64,000 nucleotides of DNA from Atrichornis clamosus (Eukaryota > Chordata > Aves > Passeriformes > Menuridae), in the NCBI GenBank assembly GCA_013400975.1, contig WBMZ01011885.1, positions 113,427 to 177,426 of the forward strand, in the 5' to 3' direction. The notes below the pieces were generated by a model. The model saw only the letters and a program-made list of their open reading frames with translations, was not told where the DNA came from and ran no database searches. This document shows, one piece after another, positions 39,872 through 52,500 of this stretch (positions within the stretch are counted from its first letter, which is position 1; every line of letters begins with the position of its first letter). A program made the translations under genes and the position numbers.

Positions 39872-41040
39872 ACCATAGATCACAGAACTACACAAGCGAC
39901 CTTAGAGACCATCTAGTTCCAATAATCTTGCCATGGGCAGGGACATCTTTCAGCAGACCAGGTTGCTCAGAGCTCCATCCAACTTGGCCTTGAACACTTC
40001 CAGGGATGGGGCATCCACAACCTCTCTGGGAAACCTGTTCCTGTGCCTCACCACTTTCTTTCAGTTTGAAGCCATTCCCCCTTGTCCTGTCACTACATGC
40101 CTTTGCAAATAGTCCCTCTTCAACTTTCTCATAGGCCCTCTTTTTCTCTTTTACACCTGGGACTTCACCTGACTGCCATGAGTTTTCAAATACCATGGAA
40201 AGTGACTGGATAACTACATCAGTCAATTCCCTCAGGACTCTGGGATGCATCTCATTGGGTCCCATTGACTTACATTCATTCAGGTTCCTCAGGTGATCAT
40301 CAACCTGATCTTTACCTAGAGTGGGAGGGACTTTGCTCCCGCAGTCCCCATCCTGATGTCCACCCCCTTGAGATGTGTGGGAAGAGAGGTTGCAAAAAAG
40401 TTGTTGAGTACCTCAGCCTTCTCATCCATTGTTACCAGTTTTCTGCCATTGTTTATCAGCGGGTACACCTTCTTTGACTTTCCTTTTCTGAATAACACAC
40501 CTGTAGAAGCCCTTACTGATATTCTTTGTGACCCTTGCCAGATTCAGTTCCAGCTTCACCTCAGCCTTCCTCACTCCCTTCCTACACACCCAAACGTCAT
40601 CTCCATGCTCATCACAGGGTACCTGTCCTTGTTTCCACTGTCTCTGTATTTGCTTCTTACCCATTAATTTGACCAGCCGTTCCCTACTCAGCCAAGCTGA
40701 TTTCTTGCCTTCTTTGACCAATTTCTTGTTTCTGGGGATTGCTAACTCTTGTACTCCATAGAAGACATCCTTAAAAGTATGCCAGCACTGTTCTACCCAC
40801 TCCCTTGTCCCTAAGGGCAGTATCCCACTGACTACCTCCCTGAAATTCTGCTTTCCTAAATTTAAGGGGTTTAACCTTACTCCTTACCTCACCTATATCC
40901 CTCAGACAGCAAACTCCACCAATGCACAAACACTGCAGCCCAGACTGCCTCCAGTCTTGATGTTCCCAACTAGCTCACTTGCATTAGTGACCAGCAGATC
41001 CAGTAAGGCATCCCCTCTGGCAGGATTATTAGCTGGCTCA
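39872..41040 (-). repeat. CR1 LINE copy with 5' truncation and internal deletions
   Basis: On the minus strand the sequence matches CR1 ORF2. It runs from the late endonuclease region (GDALLDLLVTNASELVG), through the linker (RQWKQGQVPCDEH, VRKAEVKLELNLARVTKN, GFYRCVIQKRKVKE), to the start of the reverse transcriptase (MGPNEMHPRVLRELTDVV, NSWQSGEVPG). It then jumps directly to the 3' tail (GLFAKACSDRTRGNGFKLKE). Most of the reverse transcriptase domain is therefore missing. A second, smaller gap follows in the tail. The 3' end is at about 39872. Frameshifts and stops interrupt the frame, so it encodes no working enzyme. Confidence 0.9.
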
Positions 41041-41589
41041 AAAGGTTATAAGGAGGCACAGGAGCCCATATGGCTCCTGGGAGTACAAAGGTGGTTTAGA
41101 ACACTGCATTCCTTCACTGAGTGAAAATCTACTGCAGTCCCTGGGTTTTCTTCGATGCACCTGTAGGAAAGTAGTAATAACAAAATATGGTGAATACATC
41201 TGTTTTGCCAACAGAGGAAATGAAAGATATGGGAGAAGCAATTAACAGAGGTTGGTGCACAGTGCAAGTTGGAATATTTTCTGTTACTGGCATTCTCTCT
41301 TACAAATAGATACCTTCTCTGCTGCTGAGAGCTTCATTCTCTGCAGCCACAGAATAAGATTGGAGAAGCTGCTGTAGACTCATGAGCCCACCCTAAGCTA
41401 TGCTGTGCTTTTCTGGACTGTGTGCACTGTTACAGAGATTAAGTAACTCTGCTCTCAAACAGGAAAAGCTGAATGGGGGACTCAGCAACATTTAATTTCA
41501 GACATTGGGATGCTCAAATGTAAGGTTATTTAGTAATTTTAGAACTGACAGTGTTTTTAGGTCACATTAATTTCAACTCACTGTCTTGA
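41041..41589. other. Spacer between two CR1 fragments
   Basis: About 550 bp do not resemble CR1 in either orientation, although CR1 fragments of the same orientation flank both sides. No gene or other repeat is recognised. It may be the original host DNA between two insertions, or an unrecognised insertion. Confidence 0.5.
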
Positions 41590-42780
41590 GATCATCTACC
41601 CTTAGTTCCAAGTATAACTCCAGACTTTCACATCTCTTAAAATACATGCAAGTTCTAGTTTGGCCCTTCTAATCTTCTCCCTACATGACCTTGCAACATC
41701 CTTATGGTCCTTGTAAGTCACCTGATCCACCTTCCAGAGATGATAAAGTCTCTTTTTTCTCTAAATTCCAGACTAAGTTCTCTATTTAATCAGGCTGGTC
41801 TTTTTCCCTGATGACTTGTCTTTCTACACTTGGGTGCACCCTGCTCCTGAATATTTAAGAATTCCCTTTTAAAGCCTTTCTGGGCTCCTCTGCCTTTCAG
41901 AATTGACTCCCAAGGGACTCTGTCAACCATTGTCCTAGGCCAAAGTCTACTCACTGGAAGTCCAAGGTGGAAGTTCTGCTGGTACCCCTCCTTACTTCAC
42001 CCAATATTGAAAAGTCTAAAATTTCCTGATCATTATATCCAAGATGACCACCAAACACCGCATCACCCACCAGTCCTTCTTTGTTCATAAACAACAGGTC
42101 TAGCCGGACACCTCCTCCGGTAGGCTCATTTACCAGTTGTGTTAGGAAGTTGTCTTCCACATGCTCCAGGAACTTCCTAGACTGCTTCCTCTTTCTTGTG
42201 TTGTATTTCCAGCAGACACCTGGCAAGTTTTAATCCTCCACAAGCACAAGGGTCAGGGGCATTTGGACTTCTGCCAGGTTCTTGTAGAATGCCTCATCTG
42301 CCTGTTCTTCCTGGTTGGGTGGAATATAACAGACTCACACCATGACATCCGTCCTGCTGACCTTCCCCCTGATCTTTGCCCACAAGCTCCCAACCTTGTC
42401 ATCTTCATCATCATCATCATCAATTTCAATATAATCAAAACACTCCCTAACACGTAGTGGCACACCACCACCTCTGCTGCTTTGCCTGTCTCTTCTCAAG
42501 AGCTTACCCTTTGCAGCACTCCAGTCATGAGAGTCATCCCACCAGATTTCCATGATACATCATAACTTTCGTGTTGTACAATGGCTTCCAGCTCCTTGTG
42601 TTTGCTGCCTATCCTGCATGCACTGGTGTAGATGCACTTCAGCTGGGCTAGTGGTTTTGCTCCCATCACAGGCCTTCCACTCCTAGGCTCATCTCTAGTG
42701 AGCCTGGTCTTGTCCCTTTCCCCCTCTGAGGTCTGTTTAAGACCTCTCAATCAGCCCTGCTAATTCCTGGGCCATAATTT
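41590..42780 (-). repeat. CR1 LINE fragment, endonuclease region and linker
   Basis: The minus strand matches the 5' part of CR1 ORF2: AQLKCIYTSACRIGSKHKEL, then DRQSSRGGGVPLRVRE, VGVCYIPPNQEEQADE, VCWKYNTRKRKQSRKFLE, NFLTQLVNEPTGGGVRLD and FSILGEVRRGTSR. A degraded linker follows to about 41590. The frame is broken by frameshifts, and a (TCA)n run at about 42405-42422 adds an acidic DDDDDEDD tract. The fragment lacks the reverse transcriptase and the 3' end. It overlaps in ORF2 position with the neighbouring copy at 39872-41040, so the two are separate insertions. Confidence 0.88.
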
Positions 42781-44272
42781 CTGTGAACTTATTTTCACTG
42801 AGTTAAGAAAAATATCTATGGGGCAGGTGTGTTGTAAAGATTTGTTCTTATTGTAAGTGAAGTGTCTTTGTTAAAGATAATTGCCATGTCACAAGTAATG
42901 CTAAATGAGATATCTCAGGTCAGTTGAGAAGTTAACCATACTGACATTTCAGGATTCAGCAGTGTATGTAATGCTTCTATTATTGACAGGGTGCAGTGAC
43001 AAGATGTTATCAGACTTATTTTGTACTAGCTCTAGTCTATAAAAAAAATAACTGTCTTACACTGAGGAAACAGTAAGTACTTCTCTCAAATTTCAAAGAC
43101 TGAGAAGGGATGGTAGTTTTCACAATGGTTGCAAAAACATGTTGCAAAGAAACCATCTCAAAATTCAGGAGAGAAAGATAGAAAAGAACTGATGCTTCCA
43201 AAATAAGAAAATTTTCATAACAGAAGAAAAATCAGACGGCATTTTAACAACTGTTGGCATAGATCTCAATGCAGTATGTGAAAAGCTGACATGATCTCAT
43301 TTACAGATTTCTTTTGTTTCTTTGACTACAGTTAGAAGAAAATACTTCATTAAATGCATTCTACAATCATTTTAATTGTTAGCAAGCAGTGTTGTCTCAA
43401 GATAGCTTTATTCATACAGGTGTACTTGTATGCAATGTGTACAGAAGCACAGTAACAGACACTTCCAAAATGTGCATATTGGGTTAGCAACATGTCTAGT
43501 AAAGCTCCAGACAGATTAACTAATTTCCCCACATCATGCTACAAGAATTTGAGAGGAGTTATATATAGTTTAGGTTACTTACTTAAAACAGACTTTGAAT
43601 ATTAGGCCTGGGAAATAATGAACCAAACCTGTGCTGATTTCCTGACAAGAAGGAGTTACAGTCTACCTTGGTACACCTTCCCCTCACAACAAAAAGGAAC
43701 AGACTGTAGCTTGCAGTTCTGCCAGAAAGCTGGCTCATGCTGTCCACACCACACACAGCAATTTAAGGCATTGAGTGGAGAGAATGAATCAAACAGAAGC
43801 ATCAAATCTGCTACAAATTAGATTACTACTTTTTTCCGGTAGGGCACCTATATCATCTGATAATGTCCACATCAGAAAAATTCATTTAGGAAATAAAAAC
43901 CACAATGGATTTAGAAGTTCTGTGAAATGCTATGCAACGTAGAAAGACTGCCAAACAAAATGAGGAGCAGGGAAACAAAAACCCAGGAGAAATAAGCAGA
44001 AAACTTGATCGCAGTCAATGATAAGCATCAAAAATTGACAAAGGAAGACTTCAAGCTTTTGTGTTTTGCAGGTGTAAAATATTTGTGAGTAAAAAAGACT
44101 CAAGACTGATTAAAAGAGCAGAATCTAAAACTTTGGCTGGCATCCAGGAAGAATTAATGCTATAAAATTAAAAAGAAGTTCTGAGAACACGTGGGCTCAC
44201 ACAGAACTAAGTCATGAAAAAATAGAAGAGGCAAAATGGACAAAGGAGGATGAGGAAGTGTTAGGCAGTTTT
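42781..44272. other. Non-coding interval between CR1 and solo LTR
   Basis: AT-rich sequence with short open frames only. No transposon, RNA gene or coding exon is recognised. Confidence 0.55.
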
Positions 44273-44277
44273 GGATA

Positions 44278-44718
44278 TGTCCTGGTTCCAGACAGAACAG
44301 GGTTCACTTCTGCCGTAGCCAGGTGCGACATGGCCAGGACCCTGAGGTTATTCTATACCACCTCATGCCAAAGCAGGAGGCAGGGGAGGGATGGGTTCCT
44401 TCCAGTCAGGCCGATGGTCAGGTGAGTGGTCTGGGTAGTGCCGAGACCCCCGTGGTGAGCACTCGCGTGTGAACTGTCCACCTCTTGTACACTCTGTTAT
44501 TAACAGGCACTTGTCACTGCTTGTTTCTTTTTTCATTGCTGTTTCCAGTAAATTGTTCTTATCTTAACCCATGAGATTTACTTTTTGTGCCTCCAATTCT
44601 CCTCTCCATTCTGCTGTAGGGGGAGGGAAGGAGGGAGGGGGAGTGAGAGAGCCATGCATGGTTTGCAGTGTTTCAGTGGGAATACTAAATTGGAGAATAC
44701 CATTCCTAAACCATGACA
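44278..44718 (+). repeat. Solo LTR of an endogenous retrovirus, probably ERVL-like (441 bp)
   Basis: The element starts TGTCCTGG and ends CCATGACA, so its termini form an imperfect inverted repeat (the end reads TGTCATGG in reverse). It is flanked by a perfect 5-bp duplication, GGATA, at 44273-44277 and 44719-44723. The body has the usual look of common avian ERV LTRs: a GTAAATTG...CTTATCTTAACCCATGAG segment split over about 44548-44578, followed by a G-rich AGGGGGA...GGGGGAGTGAGAGAG tract. No internal retroviral genes are next to it, so this is a solo LTR left by recombination. The 5-bp duplication fits ERVL, but class II is not excluded. It lies in the orientation opposite to NMBR. Confidence 0.85.
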
Positions 44719-46144
44719 GGATAACAATTTCCTAAACCATTTCACATAGATTAACAAGTTCATGTTAATCAGCTCCTTGGTATAAAGACCTCCCAGGAAC
44801 CACTGAAGTCACAGGGCAGCTGCAATCAACCCAGGCAGGCAGTGTGGAGCCAGTCTACATTGAACTTGACAAGTTTTCTCACTTGAATGCTGCACACAAC
44901 TTTAACTGTATTGCATCCTCCTAGAGCTGGACAATGCTGCTTGATATTAAGAACTTCAATCTGTTATTTTCCCTGTTGAGTAGTAAAAACTGGTTTGTGG
45001 TTTTTTTTTTTTTTTTAAGGTAATTGGCTAAATTATTTACAAATTACATCAATATAATTTCTTGCTGCTTTAAAAATTGGGGAAGGGGTATAACTAGCCT
45101 TGAAGACTAGGGGAATTGAGAAGGAAATTCTGAACTCCGATGGTTTCACAGAGTTACAAACAGAACTAAATAAGTGCAAGTGTATTAATAAGGACAAAAG
45201 GAACAGTGAACTGATACACTGCATTAGCACTTCAGCTTTTGAAATTTTAAGACTAGGAACTAATTCTGAAATCCAATCTAAATTTCTAGTGTACTTTCTA
45301 GAAGTACTTAGAGAAGCCACTGCAGAAGTACAGAATACAATATTGTGACAGAGACAGGTCTGTGCTGGAGCAGTCCCACCCAATCCCAAAGAAAAATATA
45401 TTTAGAATTACATTTTTCTCATGAACTGGCCATAAAAAATTACTTCCACAAGGTGCCTTTGCTATTACTGCCCCTTCTGAGAAGGATGCTGTGAGCACCT
45501 TCTCTCTGGAGCTCAGACATGAAAGCTAACCTCTTACCTGGCGTGGCAGTGATTATTTTTCTGATACTAAGAGGAATCAGCTCTGACATCCTCCTCCAAA
45601 ACTTTTATATTAACAGCCTTGCATAAGTAGCAGCAATAAACTTCAGTCATTGTGTCTATTTGACTACTTGTGTTGACATTTTAAAAAAATTAAAAATTAA
45701 AAATTTAACTGAATCCAAAATGCATGAAAAGTCTTAATGAGCAATGCCAGTATACACCACACAGCTAAAATCATGCAAAATCTATTAAAGCAAAACTTAA
45801 GCCTGGATCAAGATTCAGTTAAAAATACATCTTTTCAGTACAGAAAATGTATACTTTTTAAAACAATATTACCTCAGATACACTGCTTTCCTTTACATTA
45901 AACATTTATTAGTATCTCCTTTAAAGTACAATATTATGACAGTCAGGTTTTTTTTCTCATTAAAACATACTCTTCACTTCCATCTAAGAGCCAGACTAGG
46001 TGTGAAGTAACCTCTGACTGGCCAGAATTTTACAGATCCTCTCTTCTGAGGACTAAGACTGTCTAAGCACGAGAGCCAAGTGAGTTACAAGCTGCAAAGG
46101 AAAAGTTCAAATTTGTTTCAAAGTCAAAAATCACACCCATTAAA
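44719..46144. other. NMBR 3' flank / likely 3' UTR region
   Basis: No coding region is recognised. The right part should hold the 3' UTR of NMBR on the minus strand. A T16 run lies at 45001-45016. Two overlapping open frames on opposite strands near 45033-45389 (82 and 118 codons) show no known domain and are probably chance. Confidence 0.5.
45905..45910 (-). terminator. Candidate NMBR polyadenylation signal (AATAAA)
   Basis: The plus strand reads tttatt here, so the minus strand has a canonical AATAAA about 235 nt after the NMBR stop codon. It is the first such hexamer I noticed downstream. Avian 3' UTRs are often longer, so distal sites may also be used. Confidence 0.4.
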
Positions 46145-46546
46145 TCATAATGACATTTCTTGTTTCAAGTTGTGCCCATTCAGTTGTGTCGTGGTAGTTA
46201 CTGTGTTCCTGGTATTGCTTTTCAGGGAAGTCATTTGAATGGCAGAAGAGTTGCGCAAATAGCTGGCAGATCTCTCTTGCTGAACTTTCTTCCTGCAGCG
46301 AAGCTGGTTGTTGAAATGTCTTCTAAAACTCTCACTGAGAAGATACAGTGCAAATGGGTTGACACAAGAGTTGCAGAAGCTTAGCACTCGGGCCACTATG
46401 GTGACAACCATATGTCCCGTCGATGGGTCGATCTTATTGTAATGAAAGGATCTGTACATGTATAGCACGTGGTTTGGAAACCAGCAGATGGCAAAGAAGC
46501 CAACAAAAACTAAAACAATTTTTGCCAGACGTTTCCGAGTTTCCAT
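46145..46546 (-). CDS. NMBR: NMBR exon 3: end of ICL3, TM6, TM7, C-tail, stop
   Basis: The exon starts directly after a CTTTTTAG acceptor with [11 protein letters not shown] and runs to a stop codon at 46145. It contains TM6 ([19 protein letters not shown]), TM7 ([19 protein letters not shown]) and helix 8 ([14 protein letters not shown], with a cysteine that could be palmitoylated, as in related receptors). The tail is rich in Ser and Thr, as expected for arrestin and kinase regulation, and ends in KQEMSL. The NPxxY position reads NPFALY, the usual form in this subfamily. TM7 has SFCNS, whereas I recall SFGNS in the human protein. Confidence 0.95.
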   Translation of the reverse strand: METRKRLAKIVLVFVGFFAICWFPNHVLYMYRSFHYNKIDPSTGHMVVTIVARVLSFCNSCVNPFALYLLSESFRRHFNNQLRCRKKVQQERSASYLRNSSAIQMTSLKSNTRNTVTTTTQLNGHNLKQEMSL

Positions 46547-49500
46547 CTAAAAAGATGAAGAGAACCCAAATGAACAACAACGAATAGAACTACCCCACAT
46601 AAAAGACTTAATTAAAACATGTAGCATTTTGCTATATTTTACCTTCCAAAACTATCATAAGTAAGGCTAGAAAAATGCTTCCTTCGGGGCCCAAATTATT
46701 TGTTCTATTTCATTTACTTTCCTTTTCCACTTTCAGTTTACTTTCAGTGAAAGATCTTAGCTGTTTGCAGTTACAGACGGTTGCTCTTTCTATATAATAC
46801 ACGCAGTAAGAATGATTCATGACCCAAGGAAACACAGGCTTTTAGCCTGTACTCATGCACCAAAGGATGTCATGAAATGTAACCTTTTCTGAAGAGAACT
46901 CAGTGCTTGCCTTGAAGCAAGTTTTAGTTAGAAAACTGTTTAGAAACTTGGCTTTGAAATCTAGAGACATTCTGAGTGAAACAGAGAGACTTTATAGGGT
47001 GTTAGCTATACAGTGGTACTTACATCCCATTGTTTTTCCCAAGGTGTCTCAGCTAGTACCTCTCTCCTAGAGAAATCATATCCTCTAGGAGGATTGCATT
47101 ACACAGTCTGAAGCATCTTAATTCCAGGGTGGAAGGTTCCATTAATCTCAGTAAGGTCACAAAATGTACCTTAATCTCAGTGATAAAGTATAGCGGATTA
47201 CAGTGTAGATACTGAGAGTGGCTGAAAAGTTGGCAGGATACAAGTTTACACAGTGGTTCCAAACTGAGAGAGGGAGATAAACTGGCCAGAAAGGTAGAAG
47301 TCAGAAAGTAGAAAGGATGAAAGTTTCTCCCTATTCCTCCTAAAAGGTTTATTATGTATATCAGGTATGAAAGTTTTGCCAAGGCAGGAAAGTTTTCTGC
47401 ACTGCTCAATTTTCTGGGGAAAAAAAAAAGTGAACTTATTCCAATAGTTTTTCAAAATCTGTGAAATTAATCTTTAAATAGTGTTCTTGGGCCTATTTAG
47501 AAAAAAAAAACCAGTGGGGAATTCAAAAAAACATTCAAATTTTGTAGCATTTGCACTCAGACAGGTTGCAAGAGCAGACTAAAGGTCTGCAGAGGTAGAG
47601 TGTGAATATTATGCTTGGCCTGAAGAAACATGAGCTGATAGCAATAGTCTGAATTTATTTCCTCTTGCTTGAGATATGTAAGTACACCAGAATTTTCTGT
47701 TCTTCTGAGTCTCATAGATTAATGAAGAGAAAGAAACTAAGTAGAATGAAAAAATGTGTCCTTACTTTGAAAATACATGTAAGTTCAGAAATGTGATATA
47801 AATTAAATATTGTTTCCATCTAGAGGGTTCAGCCAAAAGACTCTCTATATTTCACGGGAAAATAAAATAATACATGAAGTGCTAATATGCATGCACTTTG
47901 ACAAGAAACAGACTAGAGTAGAAATGAAATGTTGCTCAAAAAGGACATAAGGGAATGTGGTCTTTCTAAAAGAATATGGGCATGCAAGGAGATTTCAGTG
48001 AATATGAAAGTAGTTTTCTAAATTACTGGCAGAGAAAACCATTCAAAATTGTTTTAATGGGCATAAGTATTCTTCTCTATCAATACTAATACTTTTGCAA
48101 AGTAGTTGAGGCACTTTCACTGCAGAAGATGTTCTTTGTACATATAAGTGTTCCTGCTAATGTTGCTATCTTATTGCTTCCTGTGCCTTACGGGGAAGAT
48201 TGGCTTTGTCCAGCATTTTAAACTGCTTTGTCTCAAAGGTATACGGAATCTATACCAAGAGTTTTATAGCGTCTATAACAGAAAGGATATTAGAAAAGTG
48301 TAAGTTCAGGATTGTATCTGAGAAAGTCAACAAAGAATCAGTTAATGCTCTGTGTTCACCTTTTCAACACTTGTTAATGTGAGAAGAATCTTAGGTCCCC
48401 TAAGCAAAATTTTCCCTGCCTATGTCAGTTTTCTCATTTCCAAGCACAAATAAACAGGGACAGTTCTCAAAACATTCATGTAAGTTTTCTTTCCCAAAAT
48501 GACTGTCTGTAGAGGTAGGTGAAGCCACCAGCATCAACTACAAACACATAATTCCTCAATTAGAACAACAAATAATGGTTACACTAACAGCACATACAAC
48601 CACATACACCAATCTCATCTACTGTTAGGAATGTGCATTGGTGGCAATGAATTTATAATTTTCCTTGCTCATATTCATTTACATACTCAGATTAATACTG
48701 AGTAATGTGAAAATAAGAATTTTCAGATAATCCTTGGTTTAGTTCATGTGGAAACTGAACTAATCCTCAGCAAAATCCAACAATTTGGATTATAGTTATA
48801 GTTCCTTCACTTTCATTTATAAGCATACACAGCACACAAATCTTTCACCAGAATGTAAAAAGCAAATTGCTTACCTGTCTTTTGGAATGCTCACTATGTT
48901 CCCCAGGGATGTTGTGAGCACTTTTTATTAAACTCTTTGCAATATGAAAGTAGTAGATACTAATAATCACAAGAGGGACAAGGAAATATACAAGGAAAAG
49001 TAGCACAGAATGGATCTTTGGGTGCATGTCATCTGTCATGGGGTATGGTATGCATGCTGTGAAAGTGGCATTATCTGTGTCATTGATGTGAGCCAGTTGG
49101 GAGAACACTGCTTCAGGAACTGCCAGAAGCATGGAGATTACCCAGATGGCAGTGGCTTTAAGACAAGTCCATAGCACTGCACTGGAGGTCTGGATGTCCA
49201 TGGGATTTACAATTGCTTTGTACCTGAAATTGATCAAACGCAGATGCAAATTAAAAGGTATTCAAATTCAACACGTGATGCACAAGCTTACTTCATATTT
49301 TGGATTAAAACAATGTCATGTTTTGGTTTTATTTGAAAAGTCAAATTTGCATTCTCTAAATCTCTACCTTTATTTGTATATATACTCATCAGAGGTGGCA
49401 AAAAGGAGCCCTGGATACCACCTGTGGCTGGGGGTGCCCGTTCTGTGCCAGTGTGGTGAAAGTGCAGAATCAGCCACGGTCTACACTTTTCTTCTCAAAA

Positions 49501-52500
49501 TACCCCCAGAAAATCCCAAATATGCATTCTACGTCCATATTCCACTCCACACCCATACCAGCACATGCACACTTAGCATTTCCTTCCTTCCTTTCTTGGC
49601 TCCTGAAGCCCAGGGCTCTCTCCTCCCCTGCTCCACAGCTTTCCCACCCTAGGACACTCCCAGCCCCCCTCAGAGGAATATATGAATCTTCATAAAGTCA
49701 AGCATAAATTACTCCCAATGGTCTGTGCAGAAAGTATTAAACTCTTACATAAAGTAAACATTTCCACCTCAATAGTTGGAAACTGCTGCTCTACATGGCA
49801 TTTTGGAAAACTGTCTCATAATATATGATTGCACATAAACCTCTATGGAACTGACAATTCCATATCCCTTACAATGGAAACAGGAAGAATTTCAGAGAAT
49901 GGAGATATCACACTAGAGCAAAGTAAAATAAATTAATAGAAGATGACTCTGGTCAGGAATTCTTTTAATTAAAAAAACCCCCAACATTGCAGGAGGTGAC
50001 ACAAAGTCAAACTTTTCACAAGAAAATGTACTTGCTAGAAGGACAAATATCCTTTCAGAAAAATATTTCAAGGATACCTTAAAGTTCTACTTAGATTTTT
50101 AATTTATTTTGAATATTTTTAAGTGCAAGTAAATTAGGCTTTAATGTCTTTATTAAAAACTAAACCTTTAAAAAAACATTTCATTTTGTCTAAACTGTTG
50201 CAATTTGGAAGCTCACGGGATATTTTTAATTTCTTCAATTTTTTAGTTTTCAGTTTCAATTTGATTTGGGATGGCTGGGATTTTTTCTGAAACAGGAGAA
50301 GTTTTGAGAAAATTCAAAAAATTATTCTTCTTTAATACTCTAAGAAAAGAAGGAAGAGGGGAGTCAGGAGAGATTAATGTTCCAGGCACATAACTTTATT
50401 CATACTCAGGTCTTTCTAGTTGGTGGAGATGTACTTTCAAAGAATGATTCAGATTTTAGGTGCATTAAATCATCCACCCAGGTGCTTATTTTTTCTCTGT
50501 TAGCTACACAATGAGCTCAGATTGAGAAGAACTCTAATTTAGATGCCTCTACTTTGTGGAAAATCTCCTTATCCTTGCATGTAGATGTATATATACGTGC
50601 ATATAGACATATAAAAATGTATGGGTATGTGCAAGTGTCTAAATACATACTGAGGGTTAGTTTATATCCAAATATAACAAGGTTGCTGAAGGGAATGATG
50701 AAAAATGGAGTTGTGATCCCAAATACCCCTTATGGCTAGTTTGTACGTCCTGACAGATAGCTCATAGCCCCTCAACACATTGAGCAGATGTTTGAGAGAC
50801 TGAATAAAAGCTGTACCTCCGTGCTGCAACTTTGAGTTTGCTGGCACTCAACAGTGCAACTGGCTATGCCGAGAAAATGTCTGGAGCAGAGCTCTGTCTT
50901 GGTACCCTGGCAACTCTTTTCTTCAAAAAATATTTGAGTCAAAATGTGCCTTGAGGTCCTCTTTCTCAGGATTGTGATAAATTCTTTCATCACTAAATAA
51001 TTACAAGTAATTAATGTTCATACCCTGTCTAAACTCAGAGAGAGGATTTTTGCTGTTTTCACCCCAATCATGGAGTAGAAAACCAAATTCAGTAAACTGT
51101 CTCTGTTAATTTATATTTACCATTTCTGCTGACACACAATGAGAAACTCCCTAGACACCAAGGTGTAAAGAAACCCTTTATACTGCCATAGGAAGGACAG
51201 AAGATTCTGCACAAACATGAATACTCTCCAGCACAAACTGTGACCTTATTATTCAATAATTGCTTCCTATTGCTGTCTGCCTTTATTTCATTACATAAAG
51301 ACAGACCCTCTATTTTTGAGGTGACGTCAAGTCCTTACATCTGCTCATTTTTTTAAAAGTTTGAATTCTTACGGAAGAACTGGTTTGGGTATTTGGGGGC
51401 AGGAGGAGAGCACTGGATAAAAATAATGTTCTGTACTACAGATTCTTTCCTCTCCTTTTCCATTGCATTTCTTCAAAATATTTTGACCACAGTCCTATGA
51501 CCCAAGAAAATGTCACAAATAATTGTTTTAGAAGCATTTGGTCTAGTTAATCTCTAAATGGAAGACTTTTTCAGAAGTCTTTACATTAGCAGAAGATGTG
51601 ACATGTATTTGTACTTTGGCATATATAGCTGTTTCAGCAAATAGCATGCTTTTCCCTGAGCAATGACTTACTCAGAGTCAGAAGGCATTGGAGCAGAGTG
51701 CCCTTTTTCACAAAACAGCTGAATTTAGTGCAAAAAACCCCCCTTCTTTTATTCTGCTTGCTACTTCACTGACTACAAGGCAGCAGTTTTCTTCCTAGGA
51801 CTCAGTCCTTCACAGTACTCAGTGTCAACGGGAAGAAAAATGCATGAAGTGCTTTACAAAATCTGTCATCTTGTTTATATATTTGAAAAGCTACAGAGTG
51901 GAAAGAGACAGGTTACAGATAAAATAAAATGTAAACTGAGTGAAATGAGAAGTGCTCCCAAAGTGAACACCCAACCTCTTACTCTGTATAAAACCAGTGT
52001 AATGCTAAAACCTGCCACCAACAATTCAAATTACAAGGAGCATATTTCCTATCAATAACAACAACATCAGTAAATTAGACTAAGGGTGCAAATTAGTCAA
52101 ATTAGTAAGTAAATTCATCTTGTCCTTCACTGATGAAAAATGAGCAAAGTATAGGTTGCCATGAAGTTCAGGAAATAATTACAAATATGCATTTGGTTTT
52201 AATTAAAAGTCTTCTTGTAAATTGTCTTCCTATATCTTTTATCATTATCACTACTGACAAAGGGACCACAACTCAGGAAACACTTCCTTTCTTTGGAGCT
52301 GTGTTTTCTGCCATCAGACACAAGAACAAACTTGCCCATTCTCATTCTTCAGATTGTTTTTTTTTTGTATAGTGGTTTTTTTTCATTATAAAGCAATCTC
52401 CTCTCTTCTACACAACCCCCAAAAAATTGATGAAATGAATATCCTCTTCCTCCAGAGTTATAACATGTTGCTACCTTCTAAACTCCAATCTATCTTATCT

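Noticed and set aside
45033..45389. Overlapping 82-codon (+) and 118-codon (-) frames just downstream of NMBR
   Set aside because: No recognised motif. The position fits the NMBR 3' flank and there is no evidence for a separate gene.
49131..49652. 173-codon plus-strand open frame across NMBR exon 2
   Set aside because: It is antisense to a well supported exon and continues into intron sequence with no known domain.
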